From Acidobacterium sp. S8 (lineage in GTDB: Bacteria > Acidobacteriota > Terriglobia > Terriglobales > Acidobacteriaceae), in assembly GCF_009765985.1 (NCBI RefSeq), contig NZ_LMUM01000013.1, positions 1 to 64,000 of the forward strand: a stretch of 64,000 nucleotides of DNA. The letters are read 5' to 3'. The position numbers and the translations under genes were made by a program. Below, in pieces: positions 7,502-16,909 of the stretch. The notes beneath the pieces are model-generated. The model made no database searches and was not told the origin of the DNA. It worked only from the letters and a program-made list of their open reading frames with translations. Numbering within the stretch: position 1 is the first letter of the stretch; each line of letters begins with the position of its first letter.

Positions 7502-10500
7502 ATGCCCATTCATCGCCATTTCTGGTGCGCAGCTCTTCTTCTGCTGGCCACACTCCACGCAGTTGCGCTGGACCCGCATTATCCGTTGCAGCATTACGGC
7601 TTCCAATCATGGCAAGCCGATGACGGGCTCCCGCAGAACACAGTACATACAGTGCTGCAGACACGAGACGGCTATATCTGGCTTGGGACCGAAGCTGGAC
7701 TGGTCCGCTTCGATGGTGTGCAGTTTACCGTTTTCGACAAGAAAAGCTCGCCCCTGCTCGGCAGCGATCTGATCAGCAGCTTGCTGGAAGATCGAAACGG
7801 CACACTGTGGATTGGCACTTCCGGTGGTCTTACGCGTCTCGAACGGGGTGAGTTTCATACTTTCACCGCGCATGACGGATTACCCGCTGTCTCTGTCCTG
7901 TCACTCCATTTGAGTCGCGACGGAAGCTTGTGGGCTTTGACGGCTGCGGGGCTTGCGAAATACGCTGAAGGGCGTTTTCAGCCAGTCGCCGTGCCGCAGG
8001 GGTTGTCAGATGACAGCGCGGTTGCAGAAACACCAGATGGCTCGCTGTGGGTGAACTCAGGCAATAGCCTCATGAGAGTGGATGTGCAAAAACTGTCTGC
8101 ACAGACCGTGTCTACTTTCACTGATCAGATCGAGACGCTGGCCGCTGATTCGCACGGGACGTTCTGGATTGGGCTTTCTGGCGGTTTGAAACGTGTTTCG
8201 CAAAATGGGAAGCCGATCTATGTTCCTTCGTTAGAAACGCTGAGAACGGATGTCACCGCACTTTTGAGTGCGACCGATGGGCGCCTCTGGATTGGCACAG
8301 CAAACGGAGTCGCTGTATTTGACGGTAATAACGCGCATTTCTTTACGCAGCGCGATGGCCTGCCTGGCAATCGCGTTCTCAAGCTATTTGAAGATCGTGA
8401 ACATGCTATCTGGACTGCTACAAATCACGGAATTGCGCGCGTTGCGGACGGACGTGTCTCTGCACTGGCTTCGAAAGAAGGACTCTCCACCGATCAAGTG
8501 TTGTCTTTCTTTGAAGATCGCGAAGGAAGCCTCTGGCTGGGAACAGAATCGGGCGGCCTTTCCATTCTGCGCGACCGCAAATTTACCACCTACACAACCG
8601 ACGACGGACTGACAGATGAACTCGTACGGTCAGTATTTCAGGAGCGCAATGGCGCGATGCTGATCGGCACGAATGGCGGTGGGGTCAATCAATGGATGTC
8701 GAGCCGGTTTTCCAGTCTTGCACCCTCTGGTCATCTATCGAGCAACGTGGTGCTTGCGCTGACCGATGATCCGGACGGAAATCTCTGGATCGGTACACCT
8801 GATGGATTGAATCGCGTAAAAGGTAACCAGACGACTGTGTTTACCTCGGCGGATGGGCTTGCTGATGATTTTGTACGGTCGCTCTATACCGATCGCAGCG
8901 GAGCCGTTTGGATAGGAACACGTCGTGGTTTGTCTCGCTATAAAGACGGGGCATTTACCTCCTATGCGGCAACAGATGGATTAGGCAATGATCTGGTGGG
9001 CGCGATCCTTCAGGACAAAGACGGAAGTATGTGGATCGGTACACTCGGTGGGTTATCTCACTTCACACACGGGAAGTTCCAAAACTTTTCTACACAGCAG
9101 GGGCTTTCAAGTGACATTATTACCGCTCTTCATCAGGATGCGGATGGAAATCTCTGGATTGGGACGAGCGGCGGCGGCCTCAGCGTGCGGCATAACGGGA
9201 AATTCGTCAGCTTGCCTCCAGATAAAACCGGCCTGCCGGAAGATATCTACGGGATTCTCGACGATGGACAAGGAAACCTCTGGCTCGGATCCAAGAAAGG
9301 CATTTTCCGAGCGAGCAAGAATAAATTACTTATGCTGGCGACAGGAAATATCGACACGATCTCGCCTGATGTGTTCGGCACCGCAGATGGTATGCGCATC
9401 AGTGAATGCAGTAGCGGTGGTCATCCAGCGGCGTGGAGGGCAAAAGATGGCTCTCTGTGGTTTGCGACATTGCGCGGTGTTTCCACCGTCGACCCGGCGC
9501 ACATGCCGGTGAATCGTGTAGCTCCTCTGGTCGCGATGGAACAGGTGTCTGTGGATGAGACTGCAATACCGCTGCAACGCGATGCGAAGTTCGGACCCGG
9601 TCACACTCGATTTGCATTCCAGTATGCGGGATTAAGTTTTGTAGTTCCGCAAAAGGTTCGCTTCCGCTACAAGCTGGAAGGACTGGACCGCGAATGGGTG
9701 GATGCCGGCACGCGTCGGATAGCTTATTACACAAATATTCCGCCGGGGCGGCACACCTTTCGCGTGATGGCGTGCAACAACGATGGGGTATGGAGCGAGC
9801 AGGCTGCTGCATTTAGTTTTCAGCTGAAGCCGCGGTTCTATCAAACTTATTGGTTCTATATTGCCGTGCTGCTCTGTCTGGCCGTGTTGACATATGAAGC
9901 GTACCGATGGAGAGTGCGTAGCGTGGAATCACGGTTCAGCGCCGTGCTTGCAGAACGCAATCGGATTGCGCGCGAAATTCACGACACGTTGGCACAGGGC
10001 TTTGTAGCTGTATCCGTACAGATTGAGGTTGTGTCCCGTCTGCTGAATACGTCAACAGATGCTGCACGCATCCACCTCGAACAGGCACGAAAATTAACTC
10101 AGGAATCGCTGGCAGAAGCGCGCAGCTCGATCTGGAATTTGCGCTCGCAGCCTGCGGCGCAGAATGATCTGCCAGCCAGACTGACAGACGCGGTTGCGCG
10201 CATTACAGCCAATACCGATGTTCAGGCTCGCGTGCAAGTGAGCGGAACCTTCAGGCCGCTTAATCCGAACATGGAAGCTGAACTTCTACGCATAGGGCAG
10301 GAGGCCATGACAAATATTGTCCGGCATGCGGAGGCTCGTCATGCCGACGTGACGTTGCTGTTTCAAGAGAATCGGCTACGCATGACGATTCAGGATGATG
10401 GTCGCGGCTTTGAAGGCAGCCCCGAAGAATATCGGAAGAATGGACACTTTGGAATCACCGGAATGCGGGAGCGTGCAGAGCAAATCGGAGCGCGCTTTAC

Positions 10501-10555
10501 CGTGACTAGCAAGCAAGATGAAGGAACTGCAATCCAAGTCGAAGTACCGTTGTAA
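7502..10555 (+). CDS. Hybrid beta-propeller sensor histidine kinase
   Basis: A 1017-residue membrane sensor. A signal peptide (about residues 1-22) is followed by a long set of Reg_prop beta-propeller repeats to about residue 640, visible as recurring 'D.G.LWIGT..GL.R' units. A Y_Y_Y domain spans about 700-780, a membrane span about 783-803 (YWFYIAVLLCLAVLTYEAY), then a HisKA_3 domain with the phospho-acceptor His827 in REIHDTLAQGF. The C-terminal HATPase has N, G1 and G2 boxes (EAMTNIVRHA, DDGRGF, GITGMRERA). The periplasmic propeller probably senses a ligand such as a polysaccharide fragment; the ligand is unknown. The cognate regulator starts 11 nt downstream. Confidence 0.92.
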   Translation: MPIHRHFWCAALLLLATLHAVALDPHYPLQHYGFQSWQADDGLPQNTVHTVLQTRDGYIWLGTEAGLVRFDGVQFTVFDKKSSPLLGSDLISSLLEDRNGTLWIGTSGGLTRLERGEFHTFTAHDGLPAVSVLSLHLSRDGSLWALTAAGLAKYAEGRFQPVAVPQGLSDDSAVAETPDGSLWVNSGNSLMRVDVQKLSAQTVSTFTDQIETLAADSHGTFWIGLSGGLKRVSQNGKPIYVPSLETLRTDVTALLSATDGRLWIGTANGVAVFDGNNAHFFTQRDGLPGNRVLKLFEDREHAIWTATNHGIARVADGRVSALASKEGLSTDQVLSFFEDREGSLWLGTESGGLSILRDRKFTTYTTDDGLTDELVRSVFQERNGAMLIGTNGGGVNQWMSSRFSSLAPSGHLSSNVVLALTDDPDGNLWIGTPDGLNRVKGNQTTVFTSADGLADDFVRSLYTDRSGAVWIGTRRGLSRYKDGAFTSYAATDGLGNDLVGAILQDKDGSMWIGTLGGLSHFTHGKFQNFSTQQGLSSDIITALHQDADGNLWIGTSGGGLSVRHNGKFVSLPPDKTGLPEDIYGILDDGQGNLWLGSKKGIFRASKNKLLMLATGNIDTISPDVFGTADGMRISECSSGGHPAAWRAKDGSLWFATLRGVSTVDPAHMPVNRVAPLVAMEQVSVDETAIPLQRDAKFGPGHTRFAFQYAGLSFVVPQKVRFRYKLEGLDREWVDAGTRRIAYYTNIPPGRHTFRVMACNNDGVWSEQAAAFSFQLKPRFYQTYWFYIAVLLCLAVLTYEAYRWRVRSVESRFSAVLAERNRIAREIHDTLAQGFVAVSVQIEVVSRLLNTSTDAARIHLEQARKLTQESLAEARSSIWNLRSQPAAQNDLPARLTDAVARITANTDVQARVQVSGTFRPLNPNMEAELLRIGQEAMTNIVRHAEARHADVTLLFQENRLRMTIQDDGRGFEGSPEEYRKNGHFGITGMRERAEQIGARFTVTSKQDEGTAIQVEVPL

Positions 10556-10566
10556 GAAGGAAGAAC

Positions 10567-11193
10567 ATGTCTGAATCGATCCAAATTATGGTGGTCGACG
10601 ATCACCACATCGTGCGACAGGGCTTAGTGGCTCTTATCGCAACCATGCCGGACATGAAGGTAGTTGCTGAAGCTGCCGATGGCATGCAAGCGATCGAGTT
10701 GCATCGTAGGTACCGTCCTGACATTACACTCATGGATCTGCGTCTACCGCATAAGAATGGCGTGGAAGCCATCGCACAAATCCGCACAGAGTTTCCGACG
10801 GCCCGCATCATTGTGCTGACAACTTTCGACGGAGATGAAGATATTTATCGCGCGTTGCAGGCGGGCGCCAAAGGCTATCTGTTGAAGGGCATGACCGCCG
10901 ATGAGCTGACACAAGCCATTCGCACAGTTCATTCCGGCAAATCACGCATTCCTGCTGTCGTGGCGGAGCGTCTCGCTGAGCGCATGGGTGGACCTTCACT
11001 CACGAGCCGTGAGCTGGACGTATTGAAACGCATTGTTGGCGGACGCAGCAACAAAGAGATTGCCAGCGATCTCTTCATCTCAGAAGCGACAGTCAAGACT
11101 CATATCAACAGCATTCTTAGCAAGTTGGGCGTGAGCGACCGAACGCAGGCTGCAACCACGGCGCTACAACGGGGGATCGTTCACCTTGACTAA
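10567..11193 (+). CDS. NarL/LuxR-family response regulator
   Basis: A 208-residue two-domain regulator. The receiver domain has the acidic pair Asp11/Asp12, phospho-acceptor Asp57 in TLMDLRLP and the conserved Lys107 in KGYLLKG. The C-terminal GerE/LuxR helix-turn-helix runs from about LTSRELDVLKRI to the recognition helix SEATVKTHINSIL. It is the obvious partner of the HisKA_3 kinase just upstream, this being the usual NarL-type pairing. Its stop codon overlaps the TTG start of the next gene, so the small exported protein is probably translated with it. Target promoters are not evident. Confidence 0.93.
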   Translation: MSESIQIMVVDDHHIVRQGLVALIATMPDMKVVAEAADGMQAIELHRRYRPDITLMDLRLPHKNGVEAIAQIRTEFPTARIIVLTTFDGDEDIYRALQAGAKGYLLKGMTADELTQAIRTVHSGKSRIPAVVAERLAERMGGPSLTSRELDVLKRIVGGRSNKEIASDLFISEATVKTHINSILSKLGVSDRTQAATTALQRGIVHLD

Positions 11194-11722
11194 AATCTCA
11201 GCTCGAAAAAATCTGTTGCTTGCTTTTTGTGTATCGCTTGCTGTCCTCTGCCCATTGGTTGCGCAGGAAGCCAAATCCGGAGCCTGGCGGTCCGCAACGG
11301 ACGCGGAATTGAAATCGCTCATTCCGGCACGCGCCCCCGTAATACAGGAGCGCATTGAAACAGAGTTGCGTACCGCATCCGGGATTACCAACAGCAAAGG
11401 AAAATTCGTGGCGGGAGTGGTCCTGATTACCGCAGGCTACTCGGCAGAAGGCAAGTATTCCCACTTCTTCATCGCACAGGTCCCCTTAAAGATCGGTACC
11501 ATGCGGCTGAATGCAGGCGAATATCTGATTGGCTGGAAGCACAACGAAGACTCGTTAACGGTGAATTTCTACGAAGCTATGAGCGGGAAATTTCTGGGAA
11601 GTGTTGAGGCAGTGAAGAACGAAAGCGTTACGCGAGTAGAGTCATTCCGGATATGGCCCCCGGGGGACAAATCCGTCATACAAATTGGACGTTTTACGTT
11701 TTCTTATCAGTTAGAGAACTAA
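11186..11722 (+). CDS. Exported hypothetical protein coupled to the two-component system
   Basis: A 178-residue protein of unknown function. It begins with a clear signal peptide (KNLLLAFCVSLAVLCPLVAQ), so it acts outside the cytoplasm. The mature part is beta-rich with no recognised domain; segments such as GEYLIGWKHNEDSLTVNFYE suggest a sandwich fold, which is inference. The start is TTG at 11186, overlapping the last codons of the regulator by 8 nt. GGGGGA lies about 9 nt upstream and no ATG is available before the signal peptide. Coupling suggests it is an accessory or output of the sensor system. A strong hairpin follows the stop. Confidence 0.7.
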   Translation: MTKISARKNLLLAFCVSLAVLCPLVAQEAKSGAWRSATDAELKSLIPARAPVIQERIETELRTASGITNSKGKFVAGVVLITAGYSAEGKYSHFFIAQVPLKIGTMRLNAGEYLIGWKHNEDSLTVNFYEAMSGKFLGSVEAVKNESVTRVESFRIWPPGDKSVIQIGRFTFSYQLEN

Positions 11723-11765
11723 GAGATCGAGGCCGGATATATAAGCATCCGGCCTCGATCTTCTC
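11723..11765. terminator. Bidirectional terminator hairpin
   Basis: Perfect 14-bp arms GATCGAGGCCGGAT (11725-11738) and ATCCGGCCTCGATC (11747-11760) with an 8-nt loop. It fills the whole gap between convergent genes ending at 11722 and 11767. The right flank TTCTC on plus and left flank on minus are only weakly U-rich. Confidence 0.75.
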
Positions 11766-11766
11766 G

Positions 11767-13680
11767 CTATGGCTGAGGGAGGACCAGCACTTCCACTCCA
11801 GATGCGGCATCGTGGTTGTGAAAGACCATCTCAGTGGCCTTCTTGAAGTCTTCCGGTTTTGCGTTGGGAATGTCGGTGAAAGTCTGCGGGTTGCGATCTG
11901 TAAGCGGAAACCACGAGCTCTGCACCTGCACCATGATGCGGTGTCCTTTGCGGAAGGTGTGATTGAGATCAGGCATGGTGAAGTCCACTTCCGCCATCTT
12001 TCCCGGCGTAAAGGCTTCTGGCTTCTCCCAGCTATTGCGGAATTTGCCTCGCATCGGCTCGCCGCGAAGCAATTGCTGATAGCCGCCCATATGAAGCGGG
12101 GGCGCATCCAGAACGCGCTTTCCTGCATGATTATCCTCTTCAGGATCGGGATAGTCAGCGGGATAAACGTCAATCAGTTTCACAACGAAATCTGAATCCG
12201 TGCCTGTGGTTGCTACTTTTAGCTTGGGCGAGATCGGGCCGGCAATGGTTACATCTTCCGTCAGTGGATCTGTTTGATAAGTGAGAACGTCCGTGCGGGT
12301 GGATGCGAACCGCTGATCATCGACCATATACCGCTGAGGAACGGTGTCTGTTGTGTATCCGACAAAAGGCACGGGATGCGCGGGATCGCTGACGTATTCA
12401 TCCGAGCCTTCTTTTTCAGAAGGAGGATCGAATGAGAGCTTCCCACCAGCGTGAAGATAGAGCGTCTTCGCTTTTGCGGGCGCGGGAGGCCATGTGTCAT
12501 AGGTGCGCCATGCGTTCGTACCAGTTTCGAAGACATAGGCCTTTGGCATCGGCGAGCCCTTGCCTTTCAGGTAATACTCGAAGAACGGGAACTGAATGCT
12601 TCTGCGAAAAAATTCGCCGGTCTTCGCGTTGAACTGCGCATCGCCAAGATGATCCCCACTGCCGCGGGCCCAGCCGCCATGCACCCACGGACCTTCGACC
12701 AGGGTCGTCGTAGTTCCGGGATTGAATTTATTAATTGCGTAGAAGGTCTTGTAGGGTCCGGATAGATCCTCCGCGTCGAACCATCCACCGACAACCAGCA
12801 CCGCACATTTCACATTTTTCATGTGCTGGGAGAGATCGCGTGCCTTCCAGTAATCGTCGTAAGTGGTGTGATACATCTGATCGTTATAAAGCGGATTGGA
12901 ACCCTTCAGATATAGCTTGTCGAGGTTCGAGGTAGGCCCGGCATGCAGATAAAAATCGTACACATTCGGTGTGCCCATATCGAAGGGCACTTCATGCTTC
13001 GGCAGCGATGGCTCATCAAATGGCTTGAAAAAGGTGTAGAAGCCGAAATTCGCATCCAGCATAAACGCCCCGCCATGGTAGGCGTCGTCACCCATAAAGA
13101 GATCTGTCATCGGCGCTTGCGGTGACGCGGCCTTGATGGACGGATGCGAATCGATAATGCTGGCCGAAGTGTAGAAGCCTGGATAGGATATGCCCCATAT
13201 TCCTGCTTTGCCGTTGTTGTTGGCCACATGCTTCAGCAGGAATTCCATCGTGTCGTACATGTCAGAGCTGTCGTCTACATCTTGCGGCGATTTTTTATCG
13301 TCAATGTGGGGGTGCATCTCGACGAACTTACCCTCGGAAAGATACCGTCCGCGCACATCCTGATAGACGAAGATGTACCCCGACTTCTCAAATTCGTCAG
13401 AGGGGCCGAGGGCTTTCTTATACTGGTCTTCACCGTAAGGAGCGACACTGTAGGGCGTCCGGTCAACCATGAACGGATACTGCTGCGAAGTGTCTTTGGG
13501 AACATACACCGATGTGAAGAGGTGAACACCGTCGCGCATGGGAATGCGATATTCGTACTTTGTGTAATGCGCCTTGACGTAATCTTCTTCAGGTGCGGGC
13601 TTTTCCTGCGCAAAAGAACCAGTCGCGAATGCGCCAGTACAGGCGCACAACAGTATTCCGAGTAGACTGCCTTTCCTCAT
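11767..13680 (-). CDS. Secreted CocE/NonD-family alpha/beta hydrolase
   Basis: A 637-residue exported hydrolase resembling alpha-amino-acid ester hydrolases and cocaine esterase. After a signal peptide (residues 1-24), the X-Pro dipeptidyl-peptidase-like catalytic domain carries RTPYS (Tyr77, oxyanion-hole position) and the nucleophile Ser165 in GISYPGF. Asp and His of the triad fit GGWFDAED and GPWVHGGWA. The C-terminal third is the jelly-roll domain, with the late motif FRKGHRIMVQVQSSWFP. Family members hydrolyse acylated amino acid esters and amides; the natural substrate here is unknown. Length is typical. It stands alone, convergent with the sensor cluster. Confidence 0.87.
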   Translation of the reverse strand: MRKGSLLGILLCACTGAFATGSFAQEKPAPEEDYVKAHYTKYEYRIPMRDGVHLFTSVYVPKDTSQQYPFMVDRTPYSVAPYGEDQYKKALGPSDEFEKSGYIFVYQDVRGRYLSEGKFVEMHPHIDDKKSPQDVDDSSDMYDTMEFLLKHVANNNGKAGIWGISYPGFYTSASIIDSHPSIKAASPQAPMTDLFMGDDAYHGGAFMLDANFGFYTFFKPFDEPSLPKHEVPFDMGTPNVYDFYLHAGPTSNLDKLYLKGSNPLYNDQMYHTTYDDYWKARDLSQHMKNVKCAVLVVGGWFDAEDLSGPYKTFYAINKFNPGTTTTLVEGPWVHGGWARGSGDHLGDAQFNAKTGEFFRRSIQFPFFEYYLKGKGSPMPKAYVFETGTNAWRTYDTWPPAPAKAKTLYLHAGGKLSFDPPSEKEGSDEYVSDPAHPVPFVGYTTDTVPQRYMVDDQRFASTRTDVLTYQTDPLTEDVTIAGPISPKLKVATTGTDSDFVVKLIDVYPADYPDPEEDNHAGKRVLDAPPLHMGGYQQLLRGEPMRGKFRNSWEKPEAFTPGKMAEVDFTMPDLNHTFRKGHRIMVQVQSSWFPLTDRNPQTFTDIPNAKPEDFKKATEMVFHNHDAASGVEVLVLPQP

Positions 13681-13821
13681 AAAACCTCGATTGAAAGAGT
13701 GGAGAAAAACAGTCTACTTGATCACCGCTTAAATAGCTTTCTTTATATCGATACGCTTATTCGGCCCTCTGCCCGGGGGTGACCTTTCCAGAACGCCAAC
13801 GCCTTACTATTTGCACAGATT

Positions 13822-14703
13822 TCAGGGTTTCTGTGCCGTTCCAAGACGGAAGCGGTTCGCCAGTTCAAACTCGTTTCGGAGTTCCGGGGTCTTGAGATGT
13901 TCACGCAGATGCGTCAATCGTTGCTCAAGCGCGAGCAGCGTAGCTGCTACTGCTTCTGAGTTGGTATGCGCAATGTCACGCCACATGGAATACGGACTCG
14001 CTCCCAGCCTTGTCATCTCCCGCAAGGCGCGGCCGCCTATGGCGCGTAAATCTTCGTCATCTGGAAATTTGTCTTCGAGCAGCGCGCTCAGAGCGGTTGA
14101 AACAAACTGCGGAAGATGGCTCACCCAGGCACAAAGCTCATCATGCCGTGCGGGTTCAAGGTCGAGTGCCCTACACCCGAATCTCTGTACCCACTTTCGC
14201 CACTCGGATACATTCTCGCGTGCCACGGGCGACATGTTACTGCTGTCAGGACACTCGGTGAACAGCCATACCGCATCACGAAACAAATTCGCATCGGCAT
14301 GAGCCGCACCGCTTACTTCCTTGCCCGCCATTGGATGCCCGGGGAGGAAGCCGGGCTTATCCGGCTCGTTGTAACACCCAGCAGCTTGGCGGCATAGAAC
14401 AGCCTTCACGCTGCCTACGTCAGTGACAAGCTGGTTCGCTTTGAGAATCGGGGCGAGCTGAGCCAACCATTCCAGGATGCTGAAGACCGGGCCACTGAGT
14501 ATCACCAGATCGCACTCGACAGCGGCGGTCAGCGGCTCTTCAGCAATGACGTGGACGGCACCACGGCTCAAAGCAATCGCCGCCTGCGCCGGATCTCGAT
14601 CCCATCCGACAATCGTTCCTTCAAAGCCCTTCTCGCACAGCGCCATTCCCACCGAGCTGCCAATCAGCCCTGTACCGAGAATGGCGATGCGTTCGATTGG
14701 CAT
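13822..14703 (-). CDS. tyrA: Prephenate dehydrogenase
   Basis: A 293-residue NAD(P)-dependent enzyme converting prephenate to 4-hydroxyphenylpyruvate in tyrosine synthesis. The Rossmann motif GTGLIG starts at residue 10. The prephenate-binding region follows in PGFLPGHPMAGKEVSG (His-Pro-Met-x-Gly). An all-helical dimerisation domain completes it, with AWVSHLPQFVSTALS. There is no C-terminal ACT domain, so feedback control by tyrosine through ACT is not expected. It is the last gene of the minus-strand trp/aro run, starting 2 nt after aroF. Confidence 0.92.
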   Translation of the reverse strand: MPIERIAILGTGLIGSSVGMALCEKGFEGTIVGWDRDPAQAAIALSRGAVHVIAEEPLTAAVECDLVILSGPVFSILEWLAQLAPILKANQLVTDVGSVKAVLCRQAAGCYNEPDKPGFLPGHPMAGKEVSGAAHADANLFRDAVWLFTECPDSSNMSPVARENVSEWRKWVQRFGCRALDLEPARHDELCAWVSHLPQFVSTALSALLEDKFPDDEDLRAIGGRALREMTRLGASPYSMWRDIAHTNSEAVAATLLALEQRLTHLREHLKTPELRNEFELANRFRLGTAQKP

Positions 14704-14705
14704 AT

Positions 14706-15725
14706 TTACCCGATAGTCCTCTCAACAGCCGAGGCTATCATGCGCAGCTCCTGCATCAACTTTGCGAACTGCTCCGGAAAGAGTGTCTGCGCGCCATCGG
14801 AAACTGCTTTATCCGGGTTTGGGTGCACTTCGATCAATAAGCCGTCAGCGCCCGCGGCCACCGCTGCGCGCGCCATCGCCGGAACCTTGTCGCGTAAACC
14901 CACGCCATGCGAAGGATCGCCGAGCATTGGCAGATGCGAGAGCTTCTTGATTACCGGAATGGCTGAAATATCCATGGTGTTCCGCGTATACGTTTCAAAA
15001 GTTCGGATGCCGCGTTCGCACAACATCACTTCGTAATTGCCGCCGGAAAGAATGTACTCAGCCGAGAGCAGCAGCTCTTCAATGGTAGCTGCAATACCGC
15101 GTTTCAGCAGCACAGGTTTGCGGATGGCCCCAAGTTCGCGCAGCAGGTTGAAGTTCTGCATGTTGCGCGCACCAACCTGGAAAACATCGACATATGGCAG
15201 CATCAACTCTATCTGCGAAATTTCCATCACTTCGCTGATGATGAGTAGTCCCGTGGCATCGCCGACTTCGCGCAACAGTTTGAGCCCATCAAGACCCATG
15301 CCCTGAAAGGAATACGGCGAACTGCGTGGCTTGAAAGCACCGCCGCGAAGGAATTTAGCGCCTGCTGCCTTTACTTTTTCTGCGGCGGCGAAGATCTGCT
15401 CGCGGCCTTCCACTGAGCAAGGCCCAGCCATTACAACTACTTCGTTTCCGCCTACAGTAACTCCATTGGGGAAACGAATGATCGTGCCCTCAGGGCGAAA
15501 ACCGCGGCCAGCCAGCTTGTAGGGAGACGAGATGCGATAGGCCTCGGCAACTCCGGAGAGCACCTCGAAATCTTTTACATCGAAAGCAGCCGGCGTTCCA
15601 ACACCGGCAAGAATAGTTTGAATGGCGCCCGTAGTGCGATGAACTTTGAAGCCAAGCTCTAAAAGTCGTTCCGTAATGTTTTGTATCTGCTCTTCTGTAG
15701 CATGCTCCTGCATGGCAACGATCAT
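14706..15725 (-). CDS. aroF: 3-deoxy-7-phosphoheptulonate synthase
   Basis: A 339-residue DAHP synthase of the AroA-I-beta type, joining phosphoenolpyruvate and erythrose 4-phosphate as the first step to chorismate. Residues 1-75 form a ferredoxin-like N-terminal domain ([20 protein letters not shown]...), typical of the Thermotoga-type enzyme and a site for allosteric control. The barrel has [36 protein letters not shown] and [15 protein letters not shown], which carry the metal and substrate residues. Its start overlaps the chorismate mutase stop by 4 nt, an arrangement that in other bacteria accompanies mutase-synthase complexes. Confidence 0.95.
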   Translation of the reverse strand: MIVAMQEHATEEQIQNITERLLELGFKVHRTTGAIQTILAGVGTPAAFDVKDFEVLSGVAEAYRISSPYKLAGRGFRPEGTIIRFPNGVTVGGNEVVVMAGPCSVEGREQIFAAAEKVKAAGAKFLRGGAFKPRSSPYSFQGMGLDGLKLLREVGDATGLLIISEVMEISQIELMLPYVDVFQVGARNMQNFNLLRELGAIRKPVLLKRGIAATIEELLLSAEYILSGGNYEVMLCERGIRTFETYTRNTMDISAIPVIKKLSHLPMLGDPSHGVGLRDKVPAMARAAVAAGADGLLIEVHPNPDKAVSDGAQTLFPEQFAKLMQELRMIASAVERTIG

Positions 15726-16051
15726 GATTGCTTTCCTGTCTCCCCTGTTGCTGCGTCCTGCTTCTGAGCAGACGCGGATTTCTGTGAGGCTAACTCATCT
15801 GACTGCAGCGCTCGCATCACGTCGATAATGCGTTCATAGATATGCACCAGCTCAATGTCGGGCAGGGGTCCCTTATTGGCTGCGCGCACTCGCTCGAAGA
15901 TCGTGCGCTCACGGTTGGGCTCATACACAGGCAGACTTGTGGCCTCTTTCAGCTTGCCAATGGCTTGCGCCGCAACGGCGCGCTCGCTCAGAAGCGCCAC
16001 AATCTGAAGGTCGATAGCATCAATTTTCTTACGCCAGTCTGCAATGTCCAT
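15722..16051 (-). CDS. Chorismate mutase (AroQ class)
   Basis: A 109-residue all-helical AroQ domain that rearranges chorismate to prephenate. The opening [20 protein letters not shown] with Arg, Lys and Asp, then [13 protein letters not shown] and the late [11 protein letters not shown] helix, match the family. The last 25 residues are a Ser/Ala/Gln tail with no known role. The start was placed at ATG 16051, just downstream of GGAAGG, rather than the GTG five codons earlier, which would overlap that site. It overlaps aroF by ATGA, so the two are translationally coupled. Confidence 0.9.
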   Translation of the reverse strand: MDIADWRKKIDAIDLQIVALLSERAVAAQAIGKLKEATSLPVYEPNRERTIFERVRAANKGPLPDIELVHIYERIIDVMRALQSDELASQKSASAQKQDAATGETGKQS

Positions 16052-16125
16052 GTATGTCCCTTCCACCGAGCGCGTGAATGCAAGTCTACGCCGGAGTTGA
16101 ATTTGCCTGGAATCTTGTAACGGAA

Positions 16126-16905
16126 TTAACGGGCCAGCGCCACAGGTTGACGCAGGCCCTTGATAAATCGCGCAATCGAGCTCGGCGCTTCTTCGCGCGT
16201 TGACTGTTCGATCAAGGATACGATTGCGCTACCGATGACGGCCGCGTCCGCGAATTCTCCCACGGCGGCGAAATGTTCAGCGTTCGATACGCCAAAGCCG
16301 ACAGCTATGGGAAGATCGGTAAACTTGCGCAGGCGTTGAACTAGTTGCTCAGCGTCAGATGCAAGCTTTTGCTGTGTGCCCGTGATGCCTGTACGCGAAA
16401 TGGCGTAAACGAAGCCTTGGGATGCCTGCGCAATGCGCTGGAGGCGATCATCCGGACTGGTTGGCGCAGCAAGGAAAATTGGCGCAAGCTGATAACGGTG
16501 CAGATGCACGAGATAATCATCAGCCTCTTCGACGATCATGTCAGTAATCAACACGCCATCGACACCTGCTTCTTTTGCCGCAGCGCAGAAGCGATCAAGC
16601 CCGAAACGCAACACAGGATTGAAGTAGGAAAAAATCACGAGGCCAGCATCCGGCCGCTCGCGGCGCAGGTCAGCCGCCAGGGCGAGCACATCAGAGAGGG
16701 TCGTTCCACCCTTCACGGCTCGCTCGCTGGCTCGTTGAATCACGGGGCCATCTGCCAGCGGATCGCTGAAGGGCACGCCTAGTTCGAGCACATCTGCGCC
16801 CGCGTCAATAGCTGCCAGCGCAATCTCGCGAGTTGTCGGCAGATCGGGATCGCCAGCCGTGAAATAGGCCACCAGTCCCGGCTTGCTCTGAAAACGAATC
16901 GGCAT
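16126..16905 (-). CDS. trpA: Tryptophan synthase alpha subunit
   Basis: A 259-residue TIM barrel that cleaves indole-3-glycerol phosphate to indole and glyceraldehyde 3-phosphate; indole passes to the beta subunit. The signature LELGVPFSDPLADGP contains catalytic Glu41 and Asp52. YAISRTGITG provides the flexible loop, and VGFGVSNAEH and IGSAIV form the phosphate site. Length is normal. It begins 4 nt after trpB, as expected for a coupled alpha2-beta2 enzyme pair. A 74-nt gap separates it from the chorismate mutase gene. Confidence 0.97.
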   Translation of the reverse strand: MPIRFQSKPGLVAYFTAGDPDLPTTREIALAAIDAGADVLELGVPFSDPLADGPVIQRASERAVKGGTTLSDVLALAADLRRERPDAGLVIFSYFNPVLRFGLDRFCAAAKEAGVDGVLITDMIVEEADDYLVHLHRYQLAPIFLAAPTSPDDRLQRIAQASQGFVYAISRTGITGTQQKLASDAEQLVQRLRKFTDLPIAVGFGVSNAEHFAAVGEFADAAVIGSAIVSLIEQSTREEAPSSIARFIKGLRQPVALAR

Positions 16906-16909
16906 AACT

